DNA of 64,000 bases from Plazaster borealis (GCA_021014325.1 CM037472.1:18895063-18959062); one strand, 5' to 3'. Shown: positions 46,701 to 57,880, counted from the first letter of the stretch. The notes: generated by a model from the sequence alone, not told the origin. Numbers and translations are program-made.

Positions 46701-49481
46701 TGGTCTGTTTATTATGTATACTTTATTGATTATGTTGCAAATGGATTCCACACGTGCTCTAATATTCCATCTATGTAAACTCACGTTCTGTAAAAAATTA
46801 TTTTTAAAAAGGGATAAGAAATGATATCAGTTTTTTGCAGCACTTAATTCGTTGTGTTTCACTTAGCAATGCTATTCAAAATGTGAGACATTGAAGTGCA
46901 GAGAGTATTTGGCAAAAACTTATATTTTTTTGTCGAATTGATTGATATTTTCAGATTTAAAACTCCGTTGAGATTAAGAAAGTATATCTTCCTGTGTTTT
47001 ATCTCTGAGAAAAGAGAAAAAAAGGTCTTCGTTAGAAATTAGCTGATTTCAGTGGTGTTAAGTCTTAAAATTGAAGACATTTGCTGTTCTTGGGATTAGG
47101 AAATGTACATTGTTGTACCAGAGTTCAGGCATGATATTTGTCGTACCTCAATCTGATTTCAGATTGTTTTGCCCTTGGAAAAATCAGGGGAAATAATGTT
47201 ATTAATAAGGCCTAAAAAAAGTTTATTGGAGCCTACACCATGTGTACATGCATGTAGGTCAACCCTGTACTCGGTAACATGTTCCTACTTTTTTCCAAGG
47301 ACCAAATATCATGCCTGAGAGACTGGTAGATGTGAATTTTTTTTTTATGAGAACAAGTATTTTCTAGGATTTACATGTCAACACACATGAGTACAGAATA
47401 TTTCCCAAGTACAAGTATAATGTAATTTTTCTCCTGTCACTTACGAGTCGTTTCCATGAGTAGGAATACAGAAATTAGACCTGAAGCTAGATTCCCTTGT
47501 TTCTTCTGTGTGGACAAATAACAGTAAATAATTGATCACAAGTTTAAGAAAAGTAACAACAAAACATTGACTTAAATACAAGAGGGGAGACACGAACTCT
47601 CTTTGAGTACCAGTATAGGTAGTTCCCACTTGATGTCTCACAATGTGAAGTCAGCCATCTTTATCGGCAATGACAGTCACTTTTTGAAATCCTGCTAATG
47701 CGTTTATACCGGTATTCTGCACACGGGAGTTCCATCAAAATTCCATGCATGATTGGTCGGTGAACCACTTGGCTGCGTGAAAAATAAAAACGCTTGAAGT
47801 GGCCCAAAGCCCCCAAAATCCAAGTTGCCCGTGAAGATGGCATCTATTGGGAACTATCTATGCATTCATGATCTCCATGAGAACACGAAATGGAGTACAG
47901 ATAATGTTATCCCCTAAATCAACTGAGAGAACAACTTCATGAGTGCTAAGATAACAGGGAAGTAATCTACAAGTACGGGTTAAAAGAAATTTCCCCACAA
48001 GAATTAGTAAAAGTTAACTTTCATTTGTTGGCTCTACAAGTACTTCCAACTATGAACATTCTCTCACTAAACACACAAGTTAATGGTATAGTGTTAAGTT
48101 AGTGTAAAGTTGGTGCAAAATTAGCAGTTACACGTAGAGTCAATAACACTTCTGTAATAGGTGCTATGATTATTATTCATTCAACTCTCTAACCTATTCT
48201 CTCATCAGTTCAGCATTTCAGTTGAAATTGATTAAAGACATTTTTATTTAAGTAGAAACAATTTTGCTAGCATCATCAAGATTTTACTTTCTAAAGCGAG
48301 GGTATAGCATTAGAATTTGGGACCGATTGTTCATTGCTCTTTAGCTTTCAAGAAGTACATATATCGTAAAAGTTTCATCACAGCAGACTGCAATTTTTGT
48401 TTGTCTTGTAAGCAACTAAATCTAAGTACAATGTCAGTATGTTTTAATCTTTTTATATTGCCATATGGCAGCCATTTTTTAGTTTAACAGGAACCTTTCA
48501 ATTTCTCTTAAATAGAATACTAATACATTGTTTGGTACTCGTACCAACTTTACTATATGACTTTCAGATTTGTATTAATGTGTTATTTGGGTGTTCAGCT
48601 GACTTTCCCTTCTCAAAATGTACATATACCGATCAGTAACACATGGAATATGTCGTTTGTATTTATACAGTGTTCATAGATGTTGCAAAGGGATGGTGCA
48701 TCGTTATTTTTAAGAAAGGGTACCTTTGTTTCAATATTTGTTTGTCCTCCTGTGTAAACACTCCGTCAGAAATGGGTTCTCACGTTTTTTGAGACTACAG
48801 TAATGGTTTAGCAAATTGCTCTGTTTAGTCATGTTTTTCATAAAGAACGATGAGAGTTCATCAAGCAAGAAATTTTTCTCAGGGTGATTGGGCCTTGTAC
48901 AAACTGAACATCAAGTAATCTTTCAAGTACTTTCTAGTTTGTTTTGTTGATTGTTTTGAAATTTACGTTGTTACCAATGCTGCATCATCCCTTTAAGTTG
49001 GAGGTAAAAAAGGTGGTCCGGGAGGAATAATCATTAAGTGCACTTCAAAATGACTTCAAGCAGGTTTAATTTACTGCAGATTGTAAAAAGAGGAACCGTA
49101 TAGGGACAGAGGCTGTGAGATTTGGGGTTTTTTCTTATGCCAGTTTGTATGATACAAATTTAACTTTCATCAATGACATTTTACCTGTACCTCATTATAC
49201 ATGGAACCGTAGAGATAATTTTTGCTATTGTATCATTAGTTTGTGAAGTTGAGGTAAATTAACTTCAGGAAGCATTGATTTAGTCATCAACGACGTATTA
49301 ATTGTTTCACCAGGTGAAAACACTATCACTTGCCATTCTTTGTAGAGTTATATAGCGAGTAGAAACAATTACATGATAATTCAGAGATAGATCAAATGCG
49401 TCAAATGTCTTTTTGTTCTTGTATTTTGTCAAAATTTTAATTTCCAATTTTCTTTTTTTAAAGGGGTCTTTCTATTGGCCT

Positions 49482-49588
49482 TTTTGAGATATGGTGGACA
49501 CTATAGGAGTGTACTGTGGGATTTGGGTGTATTCAGACAAATTTACCCAAATCAAACAGTGTTACAGTGTGTCCGCCATATCTCAAAA
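49482..49588. repeat. Hairpin (foldback) of about 107 bp
   Basis: TTTTGAGATATGGTGGACAC at the left inverts with GTGTCCGCCATATCTCAAAA at the right, and the TTTGGGT/ACCCAAA inner arms also pair. Confidence 0.8.
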
Positions 49589-50480
49589 TGGCTACACGGA
49601 CACGCCTTTGCAAACTACGCGTCTACTTGCGTAATTTTTTTTACTCCAATAATTGCAGACAGGATAGGCGCGTGTAGCCTAAGTGTGTTTTTGTGCATCG
49701 TGAAATGGCTCAATAGACGTACCCCTTGCACGTGATGTCACATGACCCAAACAGCGCCCTCACTGAGGTCAATGAAGACCTATCATTGGCTGAGGGTTGT
49801 GTGTGGCGCATGCATGTTTCCATTGTTTGACCTCAGGCGATGGCAGCCAATGCAAGGGGGTCTTTACACTGTCTGACTTTCATTCACTTTTGTCATCCTG
49901 TATTAGAGTCTGAAGTTGCTTCTGAAACTCTTCTGTGGTTGAACACAAGCAGTTCAAGGTCAAGCTGCTCACACACATAATGGGAGATTTTTAGGGCTCT
50001 TCTGTGACTGTTTTCTTCACAATCTGTAAGTATAGGCCCTACCTTTACTTGATAATCTTTCAAAATGATGAAGGCCTATCATTGCTAATCTTAACAATTT
50101 TCATTTGAATCCTCTCATGAAATCTTTTGTCCTTTCCAACAATTTTCAAATAATATTTGAAGTAATCTGGCCTCCTGTCACCGGGTAGGATTGATGGTCT
50201 ACTGATAAGACATTCACACCAGAATGGCAGGGTTCATGGGTTCGAATCCCACTCGAGTAATATGCATGTGGATATTTTTTGTGCTGCAGGACCCTTGAGT
50301 ATACAGTGCTTATCACACATAAGTGTAAGGTGAAAATCAAAAATAAAACTTGAACCCCCTTGCAATTATCACATCATTCTATGAAAGGTATTTTACAGGA
50401 TTGGTAGATAAGAAGTATTTAAAATTAAATAGTAAACTTGCAGGTACAACCATGTGTAAAAACTCTTTTGTGGGAGTGTT

Positions 50481-50496
50481 GGCTCTGAAAAGAGCC
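50481..50496 (-). promoter_or_regulatory. Histone-type mRNA stem-loop within a dispersed repeat
   Basis: The minus strand reads GGCTCTTTTCAGAGCC, which is exactly the replication-dependent histone 3' stem-loop consensus. No histone coding sequence lies nearby. The surrounding repeat recurs at 58225-58330. Confidence 0.6.
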
Positions 50497-50539
50497 GGTG
50501 TGGTCTCAACGTTTCAAACATTATACTCTGCTCGTCTTC

Positions 50540-50910
50540 AGGATTGGTAGAGCTGAAAAATAGCTGCAGACAGTGCTCATTTTTGTGTGATCAACCATAT
50601 ACATAAAATTACAAACCTGTGAAAATGTGGGCTTAATCCGTTGTGTGAGTCGGGAGAAAATGGTGAAAAACCATGCACAATTTTCAGCATGTTAACAAAT
50701 TATCCTTAATTTTGGTTGTAAAAATCGAAATCAGCTGTTGCGTTTTTGAGGTTTTCAGAAACAGTTTTCTTGAATATGACTTTATTTCACAGGGAAATAT
50801 ATTTCCAAGAAAAAAAATTTCTAGGATGAACTTCATAATCAGTAAGCTTTTAGACTGAAATTAAACAATATTGTTTTTTATCCTTGCCAATCCTGTATAA
50901 TACCTGTTAA
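50540..50910. mobile_element. MITE family B copy
   Basis: It is collinear with 15330-15717 (ATACATAAAATTACAAACCT, TTTTCAGCATGTTAACA, CAGTAAGCTTTTAGACTGAA) and ends TAATACCTGTTAA. It touches the histone-stem-loop repeat on its left. Confidence 0.75.
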
Positions 50911-51201
50911 TATTTCAAGACTAACCATTTTGGTAGGCATGTCCAAGCACAAACATGCAGAAATCCATTTAATAAATATAAACACAAAATATAAAACGGC
51001 ATGTTCTTTGCTGTACATGTATAGTAGTATATCTTTTTCCTTGTTTGCGGTGATATAATTTTAAAGAAAAGTTTATTTGTTTTCCAGTTAGAATATCCTG
51101 GAAAAACCAACATGCAGTAAACTTTCCGACTAAATTTGTGCATTTTTCCATGCAATGCCAACAACAGCACAGCAATTTGTTTTTATTCCAACTATCTTGC
51201 T

Positions 51202-51556
51202 TTAAAGGCAGGGTGTACTTTTGGCAATTACTCTACAAGTTAATGACCACAACAAACTTGGTTGGTAAAGAGCACTGGAGAGCTGTTGATATTATACAAC
51301 ATTGTTAGAAACGACCCCATTTGAAGTAATGTAGTTTTAGAGAAAGTCTTCAGACATGAAGCCTTTCTCGGGCATCTGAAAGCACACAAGTCTATGCAAC
51401 AAGGGTGGGGGTTTTTTCTTTCATTATTATCTTGCAACTTCGATGACCAATTGAGCCCAAATTTTCACAAGTTTTTTATTTTATGCATATGTTGCGAAAC
51501 ACCAAGTGAGGATACTGGTCTTTGACAATTACAAAAAGTATACCCTGCCTTTAAAG
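51202..51556. mobile_element. MITE family A' copy
   Basis: Complete copy from TTTAAAGGCAGGGTGTAC to GTATACCCTGCCTTTAAA. The sub-family ends differ from family A (GGCAGGGT rather than GGCACTG). Confidence 0.9.
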
Positions 51557-52139
51557 ACATGTATTATAAGGCTGTAAAAGAATTTCATTACATTGACTAC
51601 ATCTGTCGTTGAGGTTTTAGGAATTGCCTTTTCGACAATTTATTTGCCATACTTTGTCACCCCTTTTTTTCTTCAGATGTGAGTTGTCAAAGCAAATCTC
51701 CTCGAAATGTTAATGAGCTTTTAGAAATTTAATTTGTAATTTTGAAATTGGGATATCGCTGTAACACAGAAGAAGGAAATAGACTCCATGACTGTACCAT
51801 CCCTTTAGAAAAACTGCCTTGTTGACAACTTGCCATACTTTGTCATCCTTTTTTCTTTGGATGAGAGCTGTAAAGCAAAAACTCCTTTAGTTTAAACATT
51901 TGAAATTGAGAGATACTGTACCATCCCTTTAAACACAAAGGAAGTGATGATCTGTTTTTATCTGTTGTTCTGATACTTATTCCGACCCAAGAGCACATCA
52001 TTAGATGACAGTTTATCTTCCGGAACGTAACCGCTTCAATATAATGTATTCCACACATCACTTGTCATAACACTTTGTCATATTTTTTGTTACATGTCAG
52101 TTCTGTGTAGTGTAAACACCACAGGAAGAGGCTCGCTGG

Positions 52140-52330
52140 TATCAGAGACGGCACACTTAGGCTGTTTGTGGTTGTGATTTCCTTCCTTCATGTGATAGCC
52201 CGAGCCAACTTTGCTGCATTGCTTGTAGATTGCTGTCACTCGATACGTCCAGGATGGACAGTTTGTACCAAGTGACTGTGGACAGCTACTTCAATTAGCG
52301 GTTTGTATCTGTGGAGACAACTGCGTTAAG
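52140..52330 (+). other. Possible 5' non-coding exon of the sulfotransferase-like gene
   Basis: A consensus donor GCGTTAAG|gtaagc stands at 52330/52331, and a strong acceptor (pyrimidine tract then cttttag|) at 53841/53842 precedes the coding exon. The left boundary is a guess. The stretch has no long open frame, which fits untranslated leader. This is inference from splice sites alone. Confidence 0.35.
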
Positions 52331-52564
52331 GTAAGCACACTTTAATCAAACAATTGTATTATTGGTTAATAACCACATTTGGTACTCAATACGTGGCATG
52401 ATTTACGCAACATACCCCTCCCCATTATGTCTTTATTCTGGTCTGAGAACCTCAGGAATTCTTTAGAGGATTTTCGGGGGGTGGGTTGGGGAGGCACTTC
52501 CCATTTGGTGCTCGATATGTGGCATGGTTTGGTGTACACCCACCTATTGTGTCTTCATTGTGGG

Positions 52565-52720
52565 GATGTCTACCCATTCAAACTGATGACTTTAACAAAA
52601 GGGTTCCGGGTGTTCCGACAGAGTGAGGACGTCCATGCTTCGCTTTCGTGTACAAAACCGATGGGGTTGTCTAAAAAAAAACAATGGGAGAACAAAAGGA
52701 GAACTCCTCTATTTACTGGA
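52565..52720. repeat. Dispersed repeat (copy 2, uninterrupted)
   Basis: TCTACCCATTCAAACTGATG…, AGTGAGGACGTCCATGCTTC and AACAATGGGAGAACAAA are collinear with 22128-22540 minus the insertion. Confidence 0.75.
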
Positions 52721-53170
52721 TTGACAAACATGTTTGTTTTGGGAATCTCAGGAATTCTTTAGAGGATTTTAGGGGGGTGCTTCTGAACAAGAGGAAAAGA
52801 GTTTGTTAGTATTTGAACATATCGGGTATGGTACGGGCACTTCTGTACAAGAGGGGAAGAGTGTGTTAGAGGACATGAGCATTTTGAGGGGTGGGGGACT
52901 CCCTCTGCCGAAGGAGGGGGACTCCCTCTTGGGCAAGGTATAAATAACCGATGGAACAGTGGTCCTTCCTGTTGACTTGCTGATACATCACTATTACAGA
53001 AAATTTTATCTGCCCAGAGTGTGATCATGTCGATATTGACAAAACTGTTCATGCCAGGGTGAATGTACATAAATGTACCTTGAAGTTGTGGGGTAAATTT
53101 ACAAAGAAATGTCATTGAAATAAGCAATCAAGGTTTAGATGGTACCAAACGATCTTTAGGGCATTTCTGT

Positions 53171-53546
53171 TTAAAGGCACTGTAAACGTTTGGTAATTAC
53201 TCAAAATATATATTAGCATAAAAACTGACTTGGTAACGAGCAACAGAGAGCTGTTGATAGTATAAAACATTGTGAGAAACGACTCCCTCTGAAGTAACGT
53301 AGTTTTATAGAAAGAGGTAATTTCACACTAAAATAATAAAATACTTCTTGCAAGAAGCCGTTTATTCCTATCTGAAAGCACACAAATTTGTACAACAAGG
53401 GTGTTTTTTCTTTCATCATTTTCTTGCAACTTCGATGACCAATTGAGCCCAAATTTTCACAGGCTTGTTATTTTATGCATATGTTGGGATACACCAAGTG
53501 AGAACACTGGTCTTTGACAATTACCAAACGTGTTCAGTGCCTTTAA
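53171..53546. mobile_element. MITE family A copy
   Basis: Complete copy from TTAAAGGCACTGTAAACG to TTCAGTGCCTTTAAA. It lies in the presumed 5' intron of the sulfotransferase gene. Confidence 0.9.
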
Positions 53547-53841
53547 AAGAGACAATAGATAGTGCTGTAAATACGGATTTCCACAAAATAAAGTATAAAG
53601 AAAACCTAAAAGACTTGTTTGTTTCCCAAGAAATTAGCTGATGTATTGATGTTTGTTTTAAATGTGCAGCATGCGTTGAAAATGTTTAATAATTGATGTC
53701 ATATCAGATGATGTCAGTTTGGAATTATAGTTCAATTTTGATCAATAAGGTCCGTAAATGCTCAAATTTTGTTGAGTTCAGTCAAACAAGTTGATTTCTC
53801 CATACTTAATTATATTTCACTTTGCCTATTGCTTCTTTTAG

Positions 53842-54024
53842 AGAAACACACTTCTGTGAAGGACGGGTTGATGCTACAAGCTGAGAAGAGACACGCACTG
53901 GAAAGCACTATTTCCAACTTTGCAAATTCTAACTTAGGCAGTAGTCTAGCGCCAAGGCTGGAATTAGCATTTCTGTTCTAGCCAAGTGTCCTTAACAACA
54001 CAGAGCGCAACATCCCATGGTATT
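53842..54024 (+). other. 5' UTR portion of the sulfotransferase coding exon
   Basis: It runs from the predicted acceptor at 53842 to the first ATG of the long frame at 54025. The frame has an in-frame TAG at 53965. The codon at 53986 is GTG, not a normal eukaryotic start. Confidence 0.45.
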
Positions 54025-55143
54025 ATGAGGCCGAAACGTGTTTTTATGTTAACTGCAGGGTTTCTTATGAGCCTCACCTCAATGTTATTTCTGAGACATG
54101 ACGTCTTAGGCGGTAACTTCAAAAGAAATGTGAGTTTTAACAACATGTTCAGCCCAAAGGTTGAGAATGTGTACCATGGCCGTCAACCGAGTTCAGTTGA
54201 GCTGAGTTGTTACAGACTCAATAACTCGTGGGCCATTGAGGAACTCAATCAAGTCAACCTTAAATGTCGTAAGCACTTCCCACAGGCTCTCATCATCGGA
54301 GCCAAGGGCTGTGGATCTTGGGTTCTGAGGAACCTCCTAGCCGTGCATCCAGGGGTGGCGACCCCAATGCAAGACACTAACTTCTTCTCTACTTACTACT
54401 ACAGAGATTTGGCATGGTACTTCAACCGAATGCCTCACGCCACTGAACTGCAACTCACAATAGAGCAATCCTCTGAATATCTCACCTACCCAGGTGCAGC
54501 GGAAAGGATCTCGAAAGACATCCATGACGTTAAGATTATTGCGTTGTTGTGTAACCCAGTAAAGCGTGCCTTCAATGAATACTTCCAAACCAAGGGAGAT
54601 GAGTACCTCTTAAACCGCACAGACAACACTAAATTAACTCCCAAACAAGCTAATGATAAAGTTGCAGTCCAAAAAGCATGGGATGATTATGCGAGAGGTA
54701 ACCCCTCTCAATTCCTAAGGAAGAGCACTTTTCAGAAGACAGTACTCGACAAAAGAGGAGAAATTGTACAAGATTCTCTTTATATTGACAAAGGGATCTA
54801 CGCTAAGCATGTGAAACAATGGCTTCATCATTTCCCGAAACAGCGTATGCTTTTATTGGATGTAGACGGAGACTCTATTCTCAAACATCCTGTTCCACTG
54901 CTAAACAAAGTCGAGAAATTTCTTGGATTGTCTTCATTCTTTCATGAGGACAATTTCCTTGTTGATAAACAAACTGGCATGAACTGTTTGGCAAAACCCT
55001 TCAGCGCCTGTATCGATTTGAACAGCAGAGGGCGCTCTAAACAACAGATGACCAAAGAATTTCAAGAAAAACTTACAACTTTTTATATGCCTCATAACAA
55101 GGAGCTAGAAAAGTTATTAAATCTAACACTGATGTATCATTAA
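54025..55143 (+). CDS. Golgi type II membrane sulfotransferase-like protein (HS3ST/NDST-like)
   Basis: This 372-residue single-exon protein starts at the first ATG of the frame. R2-P-K-R5 followed by a hydrophobic stretch (6-23) is a type II signal anchor, and a short stem with N-linked sequons follows. P86-QALIIGAKGCGSWVLRNLL occupies the PAPS 5'-phosphosulfate loop, and L174-LCNPVKRAFNEY the 3'-phosphate site. K-G-I-Y-x-K-H-V-K-Q-W-L-x-x-F-P, D-V-D-G-D-S-I and V-E-K-F-L-G-L follow, as in glycosaminoglycan sulfotransferases of the heparan sulfate 3-O type. The late Cys pair (M-N-C-L … S-A-C-I) matches the conserved disulfide. Against my memory of that family, the loop Lys is displaced, R-D-P is C-N-P, the following Ser is Asn, and the E-K-T-P Lys is Gln. 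It may be an altered-specificity enzyme or a pseudoenzyme. Substrate unknown. Confidence 0.88.
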   Translation: MRPKRVFMLTAGFLMSLTSMLFLRHDVLGGNFKRNVSFNNMFSPKVENVYHGRQPSSVELSCYRLNNSWAIEELNQVNLKCRKHFPQALIIGAKGCGSWVLRNLLAVHPGVATPMQDTNFFSTYYYRDLAWYFNRMPHATELQLTIEQSSEYLTYPGAAERISKDIHDVKIIALLCNPVKRAFNEYFQTKGDEYLLNRTDNTKLTPKQANDKVAVQKAWDDYARGNPSQFLRKSTFQKTVLDKRGEIVQDSLYIDKGIYAKHVKQWLHHFPKQRMLLLDVDGDSILKHPVPLLNKVEKFLGLSSFFHEDNFLVDKQTGMNCLAKPFSACIDLNSRGRSKQQMTKEFQEKLTTFYMPHNKELEKLLNLTLMYH

Positions 55144-55218
55144 GGAAATGTTGTACAATTCCTTAATATATTTAATGCGGGTTTCAAAATCGCGTATCGT
55201 GATTAATAATTGTTACCT

Positions 55219-55401
55219 GGACCCAATTATAGAGCTGCTTAAGCAAAAAATATTGCTTCACAATTTTCTGCTATTAGCAGAAATGAGCAGGTTACCAGTC
55301 GACTGCAGTCGTAAATTGTACATGTGACATGATAGTTTGGCTGGTAACCTCATTCTGGTAAGCATCATTTTGTTCTACTTTGCCTCTATGATATTGGGTC
55401 C
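55219..55401. mobile_element. MITE family D copy
   Basis: GGACCCAATTATAGAGCTGC … ATGATATTGGGTCC. The core GCAGAAATGAGCAGGTTACC matches 32700-32892. Confidence 0.85.
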
Positions 55402-55882
55402 TGAGCGGATGTAAATACGATAATCTTGTACCTTTAGTAATGGTCTATGTTTACTTAAAAATACATTATTAATTGGGTTTTTTAAACCAGCACTACTAAT
55501 TTAAATACTTTAATTGATATGATATCTGATATAATACTTTTGGTAATAAGTCAAAGACTGTGTATTCTCACTTGGCGTATCCTTGCTCTATGGCGTATCC
55601 TAGCATATCTGCATAAAATAACAAACCTGTGAAAATTTGGGCTCAATGGGTCATCGAAGTTGCAAGAAAATAATGAAAGAAAAAACACTCTTGTTGCATA
55701 GAATTACTTGCTTTCAGATGCCTGAGCTGAAGCCTTTCTCAGATTAAGATTGTTTAGTGAAAAATTTCACCTTTCCCAAAAACTACACTACTTCAAAGGG
55801 GTTTCGTTTCTAACAATGTTGTATAATATCAACAGCTCCCCAGTGCTGTTTACCAAGTAAGTTCTGTATGGTCATTAACTTT

Positions 55883-56227
55883 AGTGGCGTGTCGTGGCCG
55901 AGCGGATAAGAACACCGAACTCAAGCTCTGGTGTTTCTGATCAGCAGAGTGTGGGTTCGAATCCCAGTCGTGACACTTGTGTCCTTAAGCAAGACACTTA
56001 ATCACATGCTTCGTCCTTCGGATGGGACGTAAAGCCGTTGGTCCCGTGTACTAGGATTGGTAGTGCACGTAAAAGAACCCAGAACACTTATCGTGGAAGA
56101 GTAGGGGTTTAACCCCGGTGTTTCTGGTTCACATTGCAAGCACCCTTATTTACAGGTTTCCTCAGGCTTGCGAGCTACAGTGATTAAGTTCACTTGTGAG
56201 GCATCCTTGGTTTCATTACCAGAAATG

Positions 56228-56272
<45 letters not shown>
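55883..56272 (+). mobile_element. tRNA-derived SINE with A and B boxes and (ATA)n tail
   Basis: The A box TGGCCGAGCGG is at 55895-55905 and the B box GGTTCGAATCC at 55954-55964, the layout of a Leu/Ser-type tRNA head. A body with GTCCTTAAGCAAGACACTTA and an ATA microsatellite tail follow. AACTT flanks both sides. It is inserted in a family A' MITE. Confidence 0.88.

Positions 56273-56273
<1 letters not shown>
56230..56273. repeat. (ATA)n microsatellite, SINE tail
   Basis: About 14 ATA units form the 3' end of the SINE at 55883. Confidence 0.9.
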
Positions 56274-56275
<2 letters not shown>

Positions 56276-56314
56276 TTGTAGAGTAACCAAAAGTATAACC
56301 CTGCCTTTAAGCAC

Positions 56315-56356
56315 TGATTACCATGGAGGTAGGAATTCCTACCTCCATGTGATTAC
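56315..56356. mobile_element. 28-bp perfect palindrome flanked by 7-bp direct repeats
   Basis: The palindrome occupies 56322-56349; its left half is CATGGAGGTAGGAA. It is flanked by TGATTAC at 56315-56321 and 56350-56356. Confidence 0.85.
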
Positions 56357-56425
56357 AAAGTCATGCAGGGAAAAATACAAATAGGCCTACATTATATTCA
56401 TAACACCACAATGAACATTCTCAGC

Positions 56426-56796
56426 TTAAAGGAACATTACAAAATTGGTTTTTGCTAACAAAACAGTTAAGCACTTTATATAATCCACCATATACATAAA
56501 CTGACAAACCTGTAGAAGTTTGAGATCGATCGGCCATCTGTGTCACGAGAAAAAAGTGAAAAACCGATTACACATTTGCATGTGTTATACAATGGATGAA
56601 TTAAAACGCTCATGAGCGATAAACTCCAAGTCCAATCGGAAATTAGTTTTATTTATTTCTCATCAAATATGGCATTTCAGATAGAAATATTTCTAGGGAA
56701 GTTTTCTACTATCATCATCATTAGACCGTGTAAGTTTTATGTAAATCTGTGATCTTAAAGAAAATTTTAATTTCCAGTTCTGTAACGTTCCTTTAA
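56426..56796. mobile_element. MITE family B variant
   Basis: The ends TTAAAGGAACATTACA and TGTAACGTTCCTTTAA invert. The core has CCATATACATAAACTGACAA and CACGAGAAAAAAGTGAAAAA. Confidence 0.85.
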
Positions 56797-57398
56797 CATT
56801 ATAATTGTTTTCAGTTATTCTGGAACTGCATACTTTGTGGATACCCTTCGAATCAACGCCAACTAACGCCCAAGTAGATCCTTCATTTTGATTGGAGCTA
56901 GGATTGTAAGTCACGCGGCGTTCACTATCAAAACCGTGGCCTACGTCATCATAAACATTGCATTGTGGTACTATTCACTCTGTATTTTCGCCCCATGTAA
57001 TAATTATACACAGCAGTACAACATGCCCACGCTAGGGGATGCCAGAATACATGCGATATTGTACAATTTGTTTATTGGTTGACTGTGCAGTTTTATATTC
57101 TAATCTATTATGATAAAGATCTGCTTATGTTCGGAATGTTTTGCATTCGTGCAATATGAAGAGAAAATGTTTATTCTTTGAAAGATGGAATAGTTATTTC
57201 ATTCAATTCGGCTTTACCCTCATTGAATTGAATGGAACATTCCACATTAATGACCTCATGAAAATATTCTCATCATTACATTCATAAACATTCATCATTA
57301 TTTGTTTAACATTTTTCTGGAAATATTGTACAAACAGGAAACGGCTAGGATTATTTCAATGAGTCACATGCGGGTATGTTTTCGAAAAATACTCATTA

Positions 57399-57450
57399 GG
57401 CCTAGCATGGAGGTAGGAATTAAATTTAATTCCTACCTCCATGGGCCTAG
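57399..57450. mobile_element. 38-bp perfect palindrome flanked by 7-bp direct repeats
   Basis: The palindrome occupies 57406-57443; its left half is CATGGAGGTAGGAATTAAA. It is flanked by GGCCTAG at 57399-57405 and 57444-57450. Confidence 0.85.
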
Positions 57451-57659
57451 TATTGAAGACTGGCCGCAAACACAGTTTTCAAGAAAAATGACTAGTATAT
57501 TTTAGATATTTTCTTAGAGTAGAGTAAGCTTTCAGAATAAAAGTCGGGAATTTAATGTTCCCTGACCATCACGATGCTTTTAATCTGTCTCGCCTGTATC
57601 CCTTTCAACATGGTGCAGTTGCTTCGTCTCATCATCAGACCACTCTAAACAATCTCCAC

Positions 57660-57880
57660 TAGATTTGCAGGGCTCTGCTAATCAGGGAACTGCTATCGGC
57701 AAGCTTGTGCTTTGGGAGCCCAGGTCGAGGTCACCTGACCTACGTGGACATAATCTACGCAGGGACACTGGCTTTTTGACAACAGATGAAATATTTACAT
57801 GCATGAAGGACAGGGAGATCTGGGGACACTTCTCTCGTGACTTCATTGGCCGAAAGAATACGATTTCTATGTGGCGGTAG
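57660..57880 (+). pseudogene. LINE (non-LTR retrotransposon) pol C-terminal fragment
   Basis: The frame reads …GTAIGKLVLWEPRSRSPDLR…, HNLRRDTGF, then DEIFTCMKDREIWG. The KLxLWEP…, xRDTGL and MxDRxxW spacing is the C-terminal end seen in many animal LINE reverse transcriptases. No reverse transcriptase core is present upstream, so it is a dead 5'-truncated fragment. Confidence 0.65.

Larger units (their letters stand above)
46700..52139. other. Intergenic region between ITPK and the sulfotransferase
   Basis: No coding exon is supported. The region contains a hairpin (49482-49588), an element with CCCCTTGCA/TGCAAGGGG ends (about 49719-49863), the histone-stem-loop repeat (50465-50545), MITE B (50540-50910) and MITE A' (51202-51556). 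The stretch 46.7-49.4 kb shows nothing recognisable. Confidence 0.6.
55540..56311. mobile_element. MITE family A' copy split by a SINE
   Basis: The left part is 55540-55882. The right part resumes at about 56273 with AACTTGTAGAGTAACC and ends ACCCTGCCTTTAA. Rejoining the parts gives the uninterrupted order seen in the 39200 copy (ATTAACTTGTGGAGTAA). Confidence 0.85.

Noticed and set aside
53986..54024. Sulfotransferase start 13 codons further upstream
   Set aside because: The codon at 53986 is GTG; the first ATG of the frame is 54025 and it places the basic residues directly before the membrane anchor.
55890..55970. tRNA gene (Leu/Ser type)
   Set aside because: A and B boxes are present, but the region continues into a SINE body with a microsatellite tail and has related copies; the arms do not form a proper cloverleaf.
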